Positions 26,220 to 35,487 of a stretch of DNA of 64,000 nt are shown piece after piece. The position numbers and the translations under genes are program-made. A model generated the notes under the pieces. That model made no database searches. It saw nothing but the letters and a program-made list of their open reading frames with translations, and was not told the DNA's origin. Origin of the DNA: Sulfuriferula sp047300855 (GTDB lineage Bacteria > Pseudomonadota > Gammaproteobacteria > Burkholderiales > Sulfuriferulaceae). Location of the stretch: assembly GCF_047300855.1 (NCBI RefSeq), contig NZ_CP170197.1, forward strand, positions 2,542,001 to 2,606,000, read 5' to 3'. Position 1 is the first letter of the stretch. Each line of letters starts with the position of its first letter.

Positions 26220-27599
26220 CTATTCTATCCCCAGCCGTTCCAGCCGGTAGCGCAAAGCGCGGAATGTGATCCCCAGCAGTTTGGCGGCAGCGGTCTTGTT
26301 ATAACGGGTTTTTTCCAGCGCTTCCTGAATGGCCTCGCGCTCAAGCTTGTCCAGGTAATCCTGCAATGGCCATTTCGCGCCTGCCTGCAATGCCTCCTGC
26401 GCGCCCTCCTCCTGTGCGGGGGTGAGTTGCAAATCCATCGCATCAATCTTGCCGCCACCAGACAGCGCCAGCGCACGCTCCAGAATGTTCTCCAGTTCCC
26501 GCACGTTACCCGGGAAATCGTATTGCGACAGCGCTTTGCCGGCTTCTTTATCGAGCGCAGGTACGGCCATGCCCGCCGCCTGCGCCAGGCGTGCCAGCAA
26601 GGTGCCGGCGATTTCCGCCACATCTTCACGCATTTCACGTAACGGCGGCATTTTCAGCTCGATCACATTCAACCGATAGTACAAGTCCTGACGGAAACGG
26701 CCTTCCTCCACACAGCGCGCAAGACTCTGGTGGGTGGCGCTGATGACGCGCACATCCACAGGTTCTTCCAATGTACTGCCGACCTTGCGCACTTTTTTTT
26801 CCTGTATCACGCGCAGCAATTTGACCTGCATTTGCAATGGCAAATCGGCCACTTCGTCGAGAAACAGAGTCCCCCCATTGGCAGCCTGAAAAAAACCGTC
26901 GCGATCCGCTTCGGCACCGGTAAAAGCGCCTTTTTTGTAACCGAAAAACTCCGATTCCATCAGGTTCTCGGGAATCGCACCGCAGTTGACCGGCACGAAT
27001 GCCTTGTCCGCACGCACACCCTGCTCATGGATGAGCCGTGCGGCGAGTTCCTTGCCACTACCGGATTCGCCGGTGATATACACGGGCGCCTGGGTGCGCG
27101 CCAGCTTTTCGATCAGTTCGCGCGCCTGCTGCATGGCGTGAGAAGTCCCGATCAAGGCACGTTCCGAAGCTGACGGCGCTGCATGACGTTCAGGTAGCTT
27201 GAGGGCTGATTTGACCAGAGCGCGCAACTGTTCCAGCGTCACCGGTTTATTGATGTAGTCGAATGCACCGGCCTTGAGAGCGGCCACCGCGTTTTCAGTA
27301 TTGCCGTGCGCCGTGATCACGGCGACCGGGATTTCCGGTCGCTGCTCGCCGATGTAGCGCACCACTTCCAGCCCTTCCCCATCGGGCAGGCGCATGTCGG
27401 TCAGGCACAGGCTGAAATTCCCTTCCTTGAGTTTCTCGATCGCTTCCTGCACGCGCATGGCTCGCACCACATCCAGCCCCATGCGCAACAGCGTCAATTC
27501 CAGCAACTCAAGGATATCCGCCTCATCATCCACAATAAGTACCGGCAGCACAGGTGCCTGCCCACTGCGCCCCGTGTAATTTTCTTTGCTTTTTAACAC
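26220..27599 (-). CDS. pilR: Sigma-54-dependent response regulator of type IV pili
   Basis: PilR activates pilA from a sigma-54 promoter when phosphorylated by PilS. The receiver domain carries VDDEAD and the phospho-Asp in LTDMRLPDG. The AAA+ domain has Walker A GESGSGKE, the sigma-54 contact loop GAFTGA and Walker B GTLFLDEV. A Fis-type HTH ends the protein (TAAAKLLGITFRALRYRL). The start is uncertain: GTG 27599 (GGGAGGG just upstream, slightly close) or TTG 27614. Either overlaps the pilS stop. The product is about 459 residues. No pilin gene is in the window. Confidence 0.92.
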   Translation of the reverse strand: MLKSKENYTGRSGQAPVLPVLIVDDEADILELLELTLLRMGLDVVRAMRVQEAIEKLKEGNFSLCLTDMRLPDGEGLEVVRYIGEQRPEIPVAVITAHGNTENAVAALKAGAFDYINKPVTLEQLRALVKSALKLPERHAAPSASERALIGTSHAMQQARELIEKLARTQAPVYITGESGSGKELAARLIHEQGVRADKAFVPVNCGAIPENLMESEFFGYKKGAFTGAEADRDGFFQAANGGTLFLDEVADLPLQMQVKLLRVIQEKKVRKVGSTLEEPVDVRVISATHQSLARCVEEGRFRQDLYYRLNVIELKMPPLREMREDVAEIAGTLLARLAQAAGMAVPALDKEAGKALSQYDFPGNVRELENILERALALSGGGKIDAMDLQLTPAQEEGAQEALQAGAKWPLQDYLDKLEREAIQEALEKTRYNKTAAAKLLGITFRALRYRLERLGIE

Positions 27600-29227
27600 G
27601 CGCCCTCCCGGCAACTGATTTTGAAATGTCCGCCCGTCTTCTCCACAATGTAATCCAGGCTGGCACGATTGGCTTCACACATTTCACGCGAAATATACAA
27701 TCCCAATCCGGTGCCCAAGCTGTCAGTAGTAAAAAACGGTTCAAACAGCTTGCCCAGATTTTCCATGGCAATGCCCGGACCGTCGTCAACAACATGTATT
27801 TCCACCACACTTGCGCTCGTCTTGTTCACCCGCAACCCTATACTGCCCGGCTGCTTGCGCGAATGCCGCCAGGCGTTGCGACACAGATTCCACAGCACCT
27901 GGTTGAGATGGCCACGGTCAAAACACACGTCTTTTCCTTTATCAACACTCAGGCTGATGCTGTCTGGCGGAATATTTTCCGCCAGACAGAATTCCTCTAC
28001 AAAAGTTGGCAGATAACCCGCCAGCACAATGGACTCGGGTTGAACCCGGTCACGCCGGTTAAGCGTCAGGACGTCACCGACCAGACGATCGATACGTTTG
28101 GTATTGTCGTGGATAATCTGCAGCAGGCGTTCATGGGTTTTATCTTCCATAGCGTCCTCCTGCAGAATCTGCGCGGCATGACTGATCGAAGATAGCGGGT
28201 TGCGCACCTCGTGGGCAATATTCGCGGTGAGCCGTCCCAGTGCTGCCAGCTTGATCTGTTGCGCCTGCTGGTGTACGCGGCTCAGATCTTCCAGTACCAG
28301 TACGGCCCCCATTACTCGCTTGTCACCCACCGCAATGAAACGCGGCTGGCATTGCGCATTGCTGCGCCCGACAGTCAACGCGGCAAAGTTTGCCTGCGAA
28401 TTTTTACGCCACTGTTCCAGACAATTCACCAACGCCGGAACCACTCCGCCCAGCGGTTGGCCCACCCCTTCGTCAGCTTTGTCGGCGAGATCGAGTATGC
28501 GTACTGCATGGCGATTCGCCTGACGTATATTGCCTTCACCGTCGAGCACGATGACGCCGTCCTGCATGTCTTCGATCACCAACTGGTTGATCTGTGCCAT
28601 GTTTTCCAGGTCTTCCGCGCGCGTCGCCGCCAGTTGCTCGCTGGTATGGCTGCGCCTGGCCAGCACGTGTGCAATCCAGGCAGTGGTGAAGAACGCGACG
28701 CCCAGCAGCCCCGCTTGGGCAAAATCCCCCACAGATTCACGATAATCCAGCACACCAATGGTATGCGCGACCAGTACCGCAACCGTCGCGAGCGCTGCAT
28801 GCAGCAGGACCAGCCGACCACGGCTGATGAGCCCGCTTGACACCAGTGACACAATCAACAACAGGCCCAGACCGCTGCGGACGCCGCCGCTGACTGACAT
28901 CATCAGCACAATCAGCACAATATCGGTCAATATCTGAAAGCTTACCTGCCATTCAAAGCGCGGCTTGCGCAAGCCGATCGTGACAATAGCCAGTGCAGCC
29001 AGACCGAGATAAATAATGCTATAGAGAAAAAACAGCCCAGGGTTCTCCTGCCCCAGCAAGGGCTGGTCGGAAGACAGCAGACTAATCGCCAGAAATACGC
29101 CGCCGAGGGTGAGCCGGTACAAATTGAGGTAATGCAGCGTGCGCCAGTAGCTGGCGGGCTCGGGTGTGCTGGGAGAGGCTACGATGGCAGCGGCCGTCCT
29201 CAATGGGTTGCTCGCATGCTGGTTCAC
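27593..29227 (-). CDS. pilS: Sensor histidine kinase of type IV pili
   Basis: PilS is the membrane kinase partner of PilR. The 544-residue protein has about six N-terminal helices (residues 30-190), then a PAS domain (NQLVIEDMQDGVIVLDGEG) and a HisKA box with phospho-His in NIAHEVRNPLSSISHA. The ATPase domain has NVLWNLCRNAWRHS-type N box, VVDDGPGI and GTGLGLYISRE. It starts with GTG at 29227 immediately after the PP0621-type stop (TGAGTG), so the three genes are translationally coupled. Confidence 0.93.
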   Translation of the reverse strand: MNQHASNPLRTAAAIVASPSTPEPASYWRTLHYLNLYRLTLGGVFLAISLLSSDQPLLGQENPGLFFLYSIIYLGLAALAIVTIGLRKPRFEWQVSFQILTDIVLIVLMMSVSGGVRSGLGLLLIVSLVSSGLISRGRLVLLHAALATVAVLVAHTIGVLDYRESVGDFAQAGLLGVAFFTTAWIAHVLARRSHTSEQLAATRAEDLENMAQINQLVIEDMQDGVIVLDGEGNIRQANRHAVRILDLADKADEGVGQPLGGVVPALVNCLEQWRKNSQANFAALTVGRSNAQCQPRFIAVGDKRVMGAVLVLEDLSRVHQQAQQIKLAALGRLTANIAHEVRNPLSSISHAAQILQEDAMEDKTHERLLQIIHDNTKRIDRLVGDVLTLNRRDRVQPESIVLAGYLPTFVEEFCLAENIPPDSISLSVDKGKDVCFDRGHLNQVLWNLCRNAWRHSRKQPGSIGLRVNKTSASVVEIHVVDDGPGIAMENLGKLFEPFFTTDSLGTGLGLYISREMCEANRASLDYIVEKTGGHFKISCREGAC

Positions 29228-29452
29228 TCAGGGTTGATGCAACTGGCGGTGCTCGTTTCCGCAAAAAAACTCACCGCGTGACAGCACCGCTTCGCTGCGC
29301 GGCAAGTTCACGCCGCAATGCATACATCGCACCATGTCTTCCGGCGGCTTTGCTTTAACGCGATCACCTGACTGTCTGTTGCCACGTGCCGGGGACTTGA
29401 TCACCCAGTAAATCACGCCACCGATAATCAACAACAACAGTATTTTTGCCAA
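29228..29452 (-). CDS. PP0621-type small membrane protein
   Basis: A 74-residue protein with one N-terminal helix (ILLLLIIGGVIYWVI) and a C-terminal zinc-ribbon-like part (MVRCMHCGVNLPRSEAV, then FFCGNEHRQ). In proteobacteria this family is regularly found just upstream of pilS, as here. Cys-x-x-Cys and the later Cys/His suggest a bound zinc. The function is unknown; a role in pilus signalling is only guilt by association. Confidence 0.8.
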   Translation of the reverse strand: MAKILLLLIIGGVIYWVIKSPARGNRQSGDRVKAKPPEDMVRCMHCGVNLPRSEAVLSRGEFFCGNEHRQLHQP

Positions 29453-29526
29453 GATAAATCTCCCGTAAATCCAGCGCTACAGGGCTGGCTGCAGATTTGG
29501 CAGAGGATAGGATAATATACTTAAAC

Positions 29527-29603
29527 TGGTCGGGGTGAGAGGATTCGAACCTCCGGCCTCTACGTCCCGAACGTAGCGCTCTACCAGGCTAAGCTACACC
29601 CCG
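29527..29603 (-). tRNA. tRNA-Pro (anticodon CGG)
   Basis: The acceptor stem CGGGGTG/CACCCCG (29603-29597 with 29537-29531) is perfect. The anticodon stem-loop CTACG-TTCGGGA-CGTAG gives anticodon CGG, reading CCG. The T arm GGAGG-TTCGAAT-CCTCT closes with one wobble pair. Discriminator A is followed by an encoded CCA, total 77 nt. It lies between the PP0621-type gene and ispB, on their strand. Confidence 0.95.
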
Positions 29604-29640
29604 AATTGACTTACGGCGCAAAAAATTCAACCGGGCAAAT

Positions 29641-30603
29641 TCAATAATCGCGGTTGACTGCAAAGTCTGCCAATTTTAGCAGACTCGATTTATATTGAGA
29701 ATCCGGCAATCCGGAAATGGCCGCGCACGCAATCTCGGCTTCGCGCGTTGCCTGACGGCGCGTGTAATCGAGCGCACCACTGCTGCCAATCGCTGCCAAT
29801 ATGGTTTGGAATTCGGCTCGACCACCTTCCTCAATGGCATGGCGCACCATACTTGCCTGTTCGGGTGTGCCGTGTTTCATCAGATACAGCAACGGCAAGG
29901 TGGGCTTGCCTTCAGCCAGATCATCACCAATATTCTTGCCTATTTCTTCGTGGTTACCGGAATAATCAAGCACGTCATCAATCAGTTGAAAAGCCGTGCC
30001 CAGATGCATCCCGTAAGCAGCCAAGGCATCTTCAGCAGCGCGTTCGGCGCCGCCAATAATCGCTCCCAGGCGAGCCGCCGCTTCGAACAGCTTGGCTGTC
30101 TTGTAACGAATCACGCGTAAATAATCTTCTTCGTGGATATCTGCATCATTGCAGTTCATCAACTGCAGTACCTCGCCCTCGGCGATGATATTGGTGGCGT
30201 CAGATAACACTTCCATTATCCGCATGTTATTCACCGTAACCATCATCTGGAAAGCGCGCGAATAGAGAAAATCCCCCACCAGTACGCTGGCGGCGTTACC
30301 GAACAGCGCATTGGCTGTCTCTCGCCCACGCCGCAGTGTTGATTCATCCACCACGTCATCGTGCAGCAGGGTCGCGGTATGGATGAATTCAACCACGGCT
30401 GCGAGCTCGTACTGATGCGTGCCGCGATATCCCAACGCGCCCGCGGAAAGTAGCACCAGAGCCGGACGCAGGCGCTTGCCGCCGCTATTGATGATATATT
30501 CGCTGACCTGACTGACCAGCACCACTTCAGAATGCAGACGAGCGCGGATCACCGCATCCACGCTACGCATATCATCTGCCAAAAACGCTTGAATTGCCTG
30601 CAT
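29641..30603 (-). CDS. ispB: Octaprenyl (polyprenyl) diphosphate synthase
   Basis: Elongates farnesyl diphosphate to the quinone side chain. About 320 residues from the ATG at 30603. The two Asp-rich motifs are LLHDDVVDES and QLIDDVLDYSG. SGGKRLRPALVLLSAG and GDFLYSRAFQMM are also classical. The frame is open to 30660, but that codon (TTG) is part of the predicted -35 box, so the shorter start is preferred even though no strong ribosome site precedes it. It is divergent from rplU, the usual arrangement. Confidence 0.95.
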   Translation of the reverse strand: MQAIQAFLADDMRSVDAVIRARLHSEVVLVSQVSEYIINSGGKRLRPALVLLSAGALGYRGTHQYELAAVVEFIHTATLLHDDVVDESTLRRGRETANALFGNAASVLVGDFLYSRAFQMMVTVNNMRIMEVLSDATNIIAEGEVLQLMNCNDADIHEEDYLRVIRYKTAKLFEAAARLGAIIGGAERAAEDALAAYGMHLGTAFQLIDDVLDYSGNHEEIGKNIGDDLAEGKPTLPLLYLMKHGTPEQASMVRHAIEEGGRAEFQTILAAIGSSGALDYTRRQATREAEIACAAISGLPDSQYKSSLLKLADFAVNRDY

Positions 30604-30630
30604 TGTCGAAAAATCGCAAAAAAGAGTTGA

Positions 30631-30660
30631 ATGGTAGGGAGACACACACTGTTGTGTCAA
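30631..30660 (-). promoter_or_regulatory. Sigma-70 promoter for ispB
   Basis: On the minus strand TTGACA (30660-30655), an 18-bp spacer and TACCAT (30636-30631) lie 28 bp before the ispB ATG. The -35 hexamer is perfect. Only seven base pairs separate it from the -35 of the divergent rplU promoter. Confidence 0.65.
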
Positions 30661-30667
30661 GGATGGT

Positions 30668-30696
30668 TTGACCTTGCCTGTTGATTTCTATATAAT
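30668..30696 (+). promoter_or_regulatory. Sigma-70 promoter for rplU-rpmA
   Basis: TTGACC (30668-30673), a 17-bp spacer and a perfect TATAAT (30691-30696) form a near-consensus promoter, as expected for ribosomal protein genes. It points at rplU, 37 bp downstream. Confidence 0.85.
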
Positions 30697-30733
30697 TCCG
30701 CCCTTCCTCTAGTTTAGATGTTTGGAGCTCACC

Positions 30734-31045
30734 ATGTATGCGGTCATAAAAACCGGCGGCAAGCAGTATCGCGTTGTCGCTGGCGAAAAACTTAAAGTAG
30801 AACAGATCACCGCGGACGTTGGCAGCGAAATCGTGCTGGATCAGGTGTTTATGGTTGCCGAAGGCGACAACATCAAGGTCGGCGCGCCGTTGGTTGACGG
30901 TGCCAAGGTCACTGCGACCATTATTTCGCATGGTCGCGGCGAGAAAATCCGTATTTTCAAGATGCGCCGTCGCAAGCACTACCAGAAGCATCAGGGTCAT
31001 CGTCAAAATTACACTGAAATCCAGATCAGTGGCATTTCGGCTTAA
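30734..31045 (+). CDS. rplU: 50S ribosomal protein L21
   Basis: A 103-residue ribosomal protein of the large subunit. MYAVIKTGGKQYRVVAGEKL is the family N-terminus, and KMRRRKHYQKHQGHRQNYTE is the rRNA-binding C-terminus. The ATG at 30734 follows GGAG by 6 nt. rpmA follows after 11 bp, the standard pair. Confidence 0.98.
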   Translation: MYAVIKTGGKQYRVVAGEKLKVEQITADVGSEIVLDQVFMVAEGDNIKVGAPLVDGAKVTATIISHGRGEKIRIFKMRRRKHYQKHQGHRQNYTEIQISGISA

Positions 31046-31056
31046 GGAGATAAACC

Positions 31057-31317
31057 ATGGCACACAAAAAAGCAGGCGGCAGTTCCCGTAACGGTCGCGA
31101 CTCCCATTCCAAACGCCTGGGCGTAAAGCGCTATGGCGGACAGGAAGTGCTGGCTGGCAATATCATCGTGCGCCAGCGTGGCACCCAGTTTCATGCCGGC
31201 GACAACGTTGGTATGGGCAAGGATCACACTCTGTTCGCTACGGTTAACGGCGTAGTGCAATTTGTCGTCAAGGGCGCGCTAAAACGCAAGATGATCAATA
31301 TCATCCCTACCGCGTAA
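31057..31317 (+). CDS. rpmA: 50S ribosomal protein L27
   Basis: An 86-residue ribosomal protein located near the peptidyl-transferase centre. AHKKAGGSSRNGRDSHSKRL is the family N-terminus, with no cleavable extension. It ends the transcription unit: a strong intrinsic terminator follows 21 bp after the stop. Confidence 0.98.
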   Translation: MAHKKAGGSSRNGRDSHSKRLGVKRYGGQEVLAGNIIVRQRGTQFHAGDNVGMGKDHTLFATVNGVVQFVVKGALKRKMINIIPTA

Positions 31318-31338
31318 TACTCGCTCGGTTGGACATTC

Positions 31339-31368
31339 AAGCCCTATCCGCTGGATAGGGCTTTTTTA
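31339..31368 (+). terminator. Rho-independent terminator after rpmA
   Basis: AAGCCCTATCC (31339-31349), loop GCT and GGATAGGGCTT (31353-31363) form an 11-bp perfect stem followed by a T-run (31362-31367). It separates rplU-rpmA from obg, so obg needs its own promoter or readthrough. Confidence 0.92.
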
Positions 31369-31386
31369 CTTTGGTGGCATGGACAG

Positions 31387-32466
31387 ATGAAATTCATTGA
31401 CGAGGCAAAAATCGAGGTCTTCGCCGGTAACGGCGGTAATGGCTCGGCCTCGTTCCGCCGCGAAAAATTCGTTCCGCGCGGCGGCCCGGATGGCGGCGAC
31501 GGTGGCCGCGGGGGCAGCATCATTGCGGTTGCCGATCGCAATATCAACACCCTGGTCGATTTTCGCTATACACGCGCCTTCCGCGCCCGTCCCGGGGAAG
31601 GTGGCCGCGGTGCTGACTGCAATGGCAAAGGCTCCGACGACATCATCCTGCGCATGCCCGTGGGCACCGTGATCACCGATATGGCGACCAACGAAGTGCT
31701 GGTGGATCTGGCCCACGATGGCCAGCGCGCTGTCATCGCCAAAGGCGGCAAAGGCGGCCTCGGCAATCTGCACTTCAAGACCAGCACCAACCGTGCCCCG
31801 CGTCAATTCACTCGCGGCGAACCCGGGGAAGAGCGCGAACTCAAGCTGGAGCTGAAAGTACTGGCTGACGTCGGTCTTTTGGGCATGCCCAACGCAGGGA
31901 AATCCACCTTTATTCGCGCCGTTTCCGCAGCGCGCCCGAAAGTCGCCGATTACCCCTTCACCACACTGGCGCCCAATCTGGGGGTAGTCCGCGTAGACAT
32001 CGACAAGAGTTTTGTCATCGCCGACATCCCCGGGCTGATTGAAGGCGCTGCCGATGGCGCCGGGCTGGGCCACCGTTTTCTGCGGCATCTGGCACGCACC
32101 CGCTTATTGCTGCATCTGGTGGATATCGCACCCATGGATGCAGGCACCAACCCGGTTTACGAAGCCCGCGCCATTGTCAACGAACTGCGTAAATACGACG
32201 AGTCGCTCTACAATAAACCGCGCTGGCTGGTACTCAACAAAACCGACATGCTCGATGAAACCGAACGCGCGGGCAAGATCGCAGATTTCGTCCGGGATTA
32301 CGGTTGGGAAGGCAAAGTGTTCAGCATTTCAGCGCTGACCGGAGAAGGCTGCAAGGCCCTCACTTACGCCATCATGGCACATCTCATTGCCGCCCGCGAA
32401 GCTGAAGAAGCGGTTGCACAACCTGCCGCCGAACCCGTAACGCCGACTTACGACCCGACCTTATGA
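31387..32466 (+). CDS. obgE: Obg-family GTPase (ribosome assembly)
   Basis: Essential GTPase acting in 50S maturation and stress control. Residues 1-158 are the glycine-rich Obg fold (VFAGNGGNGSASFRREKF, GGPDGGDGGRGGS). Residues about 160-335 are the G domain: G1 GMPNAGKST, switch region DYPFTTLAPN, G3 DIPGLIEGA, G4 NKTD and G5 SALTGEG. The C-terminal tail is short and partly Ala/Pro-rich. It is 359 residues long and overlaps proB by 4 bp. Confidence 0.97.
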   Translation: MKFIDEAKIEVFAGNGGNGSASFRREKFVPRGGPDGGDGGRGGSIIAVADRNINTLVDFRYTRAFRARPGEGGRGADCNGKGSDDIILRMPVGTVITDMATNEVLVDLAHDGQRAVIAKGGKGGLGNLHFKTSTNRAPRQFTRGEPGEERELKLELKVLADVGLLGMPNAGKSTFIRAVSAARPKVADYPFTTLAPNLGVVRVDIDKSFVIADIPGLIEGAADGAGLGHRFLRHLARTRLLLHLVDIAPMDAGTNPVYEARAIVNELRKYDESLYNKPRWLVLNKTDMLDETERAGKIADFVRDYGWEGKVFSISALTGEGCKALTYAIMAHLIAAREAEEAVAQPAAEPVTPTYDPTL

Positions 32467-33581
32467 AACCGGTACTACAATCCGCGCGCCGTCTGGTAGT
32501 CAAGGTCGGCAGCGCCCTGGTCACCAACGACGGCCGCGGACTCGACCATGCCGCGCTGGCCAACTGGTCGGCACAAATTGCCCAACTTACCCATATGGGC
32601 AAGGAAGTGGTGCTGGTGTCGAGCGGCGCAGTGGCGGAAGGCATGCAGCGCCTGGGATGGAAAGCACGTCCCAGTGCCGTTCACGAGTTGCAGGCGGCAG
32701 CAGCAGTAGGACAAATGGGGTTGGTACAAGCCTATGAAAGCAGCTTTCGCAGTCACGCTTTGCATACCGCACAGATTCTGCTTACCCATGACGACCTGGC
32801 CGACCGGACCCGCTATCTGAATGCGCTTTCCACCTTGCGCACCCTGTTGGCATTGAAGGTTATCCCGATCATCAATGAAAACGATACGGTTGCCACCGAC
32901 GAAATCCGCTTTGGCGACAATGACACCCTGGCCGCGCTGGTAACCAATTTGATAGAAGCCGATGCGCTGGTGATTCTTACTGATCAGGCTGGCCTGTACA
33001 CCGCCGATCCGCGCAACAATCCAGATGCCACATTGGTCAGCGAGGCACACGCTGGCGATCCGGCACTGGAAAAAATGGCGGGCGGTGCGGGGAGTGCCAT
33101 CAGCCGCGGCGGGATGTTGACCAAGATTCTGGCGGCTAAACGTGCTGCCCGCAGTGGCGCGCACACCATTATTGCCAGCGGGCGCGAAGCCGATGTACTC
33201 GTACGGTTGGCCAAAGGCGAAGCAATCGGCACACAACTGGCAGCCACTCAAACCCCACTGTCATCGCGCAAAACCTGGCTTGCCGACCACCTGCAAGTGC
33301 GCGGCAAACTGACCTTGGATGCCGGTGCAGTCAAAGCCGTGACGCTGGATGGAAAGAGTCTGCTGCCGATCGGCGTGATTAACGTCGAGGGCGAATTCGC
33401 GCGCGGTGAAGTGGTTACCTGCGTGTCGCCGGAAGGTGTGCAAATCGCGCGCGGGTTGGCAAATTACGCCGCCAGCGAAGCACGAAAGATTGTGCGGCTA
33501 CCGACAACGCAGATTGAGGCGACGCTAGGTTACATTGACGAACCTGAACTGATCCACCGCGACAATCTCGTATTACTCTAA
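32463..33581 (+). CDS. proB: Glutamate 5-kinase
   Basis: First enzyme of proline synthesis. The 372-residue protein has an amino-acid kinase domain (VVKVGSALVTNDGRGLD near the start, PIINENDTVATDEIRFGDND and LVILTDQAGLYTADPR) and a C-terminal PUA domain from about residue 275. The start overlaps the obg stop (ATGA), so they are co-translated. The order obg-proB is common in betaproteobacteria. Confidence 0.97.
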   Translation: MKPVLQSARRLVVKVGSALVTNDGRGLDHAALANWSAQIAQLTHMGKEVVLVSSGAVAEGMQRLGWKARPSAVHELQAAAAVGQMGLVQAYESSFRSHALHTAQILLTHDDLADRTRYLNALSTLRTLLALKVIPIINENDTVATDEIRFGDNDTLAALVTNLIEADALVILTDQAGLYTADPRNNPDATLVSEAHAGDPALEKMAGGAGSAISRGGMLTKILAAKRAARSGAHTIIASGREADVLVRLAKGEAIGTQLAATQTPLSSRKTWLADHLQVRGKLTLDAGAVKAVTLDGKSLLPIGVINVEGEFARGEVVTCVSPEGVQIARGLANYAASEARKIVRLPTTQIEATLGYIDEPELIHRDNLVLL

Positions 33582-33599
33582 AATTCGTCATGAGACGAA

Positions 33600-34109
33600 C
33601 TACCATGCGCCGCGCATATTCCTGAGCACGTCTTTGGGGCTACTCACCATTTCTCCCTGCGGGCACAAATACTCATCGGCAAGGGCGCGGTGATAGGACA
33701 GCGAAGAAGCTGAAGCGATTGGCTGCCACTTGCTATCATGGGCACGCGACCAGGTACCATCTGTGTGACCAATCGCATAAATCTTGCGTTCCCGGTTAGC
33801 GCAGCGAATGCCTTCAAAACTCACATTGGTCGCGCCGCCTCGCGCCTTGATGACCAATACATAACGCACCACGCCATCTTTGTCCGCCTCCAGCGTGGCC
33901 TTGTCCACGAAATAATGATTCCCGGCGATGCCGCTTACATAGAACGCCTGCAGGTTTTCGTCTTTGGGATAGGGGGGCAGCTGGGCTTTTACTTCTTCCC
34001 AAGGCTTCTTCTGCTCATCAAAATCCCTGTCAAAGTCCAGGCCCCACGCATGTCCCAACGTGGGGGCCATGAGCATTCCAAGCAATGCAAGCGATACAAG
34101 TTGACGCAT
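33600..34109 (-). CDS. Secreted CNP1-like family protein
   Basis: A 169-residue protein with signal peptide (LVSLALLGMLMAPTLGHA). The mature part fits the CNP1-like family, first noted in a Neisseria antigen and widespread in betaproteobacteria with no known function. Features seen: WGLDFDRDFDEQKKPWEE after the signal, and a paired-Cys C-terminal half (GIRCANRERKIYAIG, DEYLCPQGEMV) that may form a disulfide. ATG 34109 is preferred over 34124. It converges with proB; a TTCGTC/GACGAA hairpin (33584-33599) lies in between. Confidence 0.8.
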   Translation of the reverse strand: MRQLVSLALLGMLMAPTLGHAWGLDFDRDFDEQKKPWEEVKAQLPPYPKDENLQAFYVSGIAGNHYFVDKATLEADKDGVVRYVLVIKARGGATNVSFEGIRCANRERKIYAIGHTDGTWSRAHDSKWQPIASASSLSYHRALADEYLCPQGEMVSSPKDVLRNMRGAW

Positions 34110-34215
34110 GATTATCCATCGCAAAAAGTCGCATGATACACCGCAGCAATGCAGGAACAGTCTAAAAAGACCGCATATGACAACCCGCAGAGCCAGGCTG
34201 TCTCATTCGGGTAAG

Positions 34216-35427
34216 TCATGCGTAAACGTGGTCACGTGTAAACGGATACGGCAAGCTGCCATTGGCATGGGGTTTACCTGCAAGCACCTGAAACAGTGCC
34301 ATCCAGCCGCGTTCAAACGCGTGCGCCGAACCCGCCATATAAATTCGCCAGATGCGATATTTCTGCTCGCCGATCAGGCGACGCGCCTCCTCGCTATGCG
34401 ATTCAAGCCGGTGAACCCATTGCCACAGGGTACGCGCATAGTGGGGGCGCAGGTTTTCCGCATCCAGGCATTCCAGCCCGCCGCGCGCCAGCGATTCGAT
34501 GACCCGTGCGGCATGCACCAGTTCGCCGCCGGGAAATACGTAATCTTCAATAAATTCGGAGATGTCACTTCCCAGCCCGCCAGTATCCAGCCCCGCCGAA
34601 GTAATGCCGTGATTCATCACTAGTCCACCGGGTTTGAGCAGGCTGTATATCTTGTTGAAGTAATTATCCAGATTGGCCCGCCCCACGTGTTCAAACATCC
34701 CGACACTGGCAATCTTGTCGAACTGCATGTCTGCCGGCACGTCACGATAATCCATCAGACGCACTTCGACCCTGCCTACCAGCCCGCGCGCCTTGATCTG
34801 CTCCTGTATATAGTCATGCTGATTCTGGGACAGGGTGATGCCGACCGCATGGACGCCATAATGCTGCGCCGCCCACAGCACCAGACCGCCCCATCCGCAG
34901 CCTATATCGAGCAGGCTTTCGCCGGATTGCAGCATCAGTTTCTTGCAGATATGGTCAAGCTTGGCTTCCTGCGCGGTTTCCAGAGTGTCGTCCGGATGGC
35001 GGAAATAGGCGCAAGAGTAGACGCGTTTTTGATCCAGCCAAAGCGCATAAAAATCGTTGGAAACATCGTAGTGATAGCTGATATTTTTGCGATCGCGCGA
35101 ACGTGTGTGACGCCACCATTTCCATGTCTGGCTGTCTTTTTTGTCCTGCGCCAGGCACTCACCCACAGCGCAGAGTTTTTCACCCAGATCGAGAATTTCG
35201 TGGATGTCGCCTTCCAGGTCAATTTCGCCTTCGACATAACAGCGGGCGAATTTTCCCAGTGTGGGGTTGGATAAGGATACCGCCGCCTTGGGGGAATTGA
35301 GCGACAAGCGCACGCTGTCATGTTCGCCAAAGCGCATCGTTTCGCCATTCCAGAAGCGGATGGACAATGGCAGGGGCTGGCCACCCAAGCCGGATTTAAA
35401 ACGATTGATCATCATGTTGTCGAGCAC
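34216..35427 (-). CDS. cfa: Cyclopropane-fatty-acid-phospholipid synthase family methyltransferase
   Basis: Adds a methylene group from SAM across the double bond of membrane phospholipid acyl chains, typically in stationary phase or under acid stress. It is 403 residues long. The N-terminal lipid-binding region precedes the SAM motif LLDIGCGWGG. GITLSQNQHDYI, FDKIASVGMFEHVG and the C-terminal WRIYMAGSAHAFERGW are family signatures. The GTG start at 35427 has AGGAG 6 nt upstream and is preferred over ATG 35451. Confidence 0.93.
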   Translation of the reverse strand: MLDNMMINRFKSGLGGQPLPLSIRFWNGETMRFGEHDSVRLSLNSPKAAVSLSNPTLGKFARCYVEGEIDLEGDIHEILDLGEKLCAVGECLAQDKKDSQTWKWWRHTRSRDRKNISYHYDVSNDFYALWLDQKRVYSCAYFRHPDDTLETAQEAKLDHICKKLMLQSGESLLDIGCGWGGLVLWAAQHYGVHAVGITLSQNQHDYIQEQIKARGLVGRVEVRLMDYRDVPADMQFDKIASVGMFEHVGRANLDNYFNKIYSLLKPGGLVMNHGITSAGLDTGGLGSDISEFIEDYVFPGGELVHAARVIESLARGGLECLDAENLRPHYARTLWQWVHRLESHSEEARRLIGEQKYRIWRIYMAGSAHAFERGWMALFQVLAGKPHANGSLPYPFTRDHVYA

Positions 35428-35487
35428 GATATTCTCCTCATCTTCAATCAAGCCTGCAGTATTTTGGCTTTAAGCCCGTCCCGAAAA

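Noticed and set aside
33584..33599. TTCGTC-ATGA-GACGAA hairpin between proB and the CNP1-like gene as a bidirectional terminator
   Set aside because: The stem is perfect but short, and no U-tract follows on either strand. It may still be a weak processing or termination site, so it is mentioned only in the CNP1-like entry.
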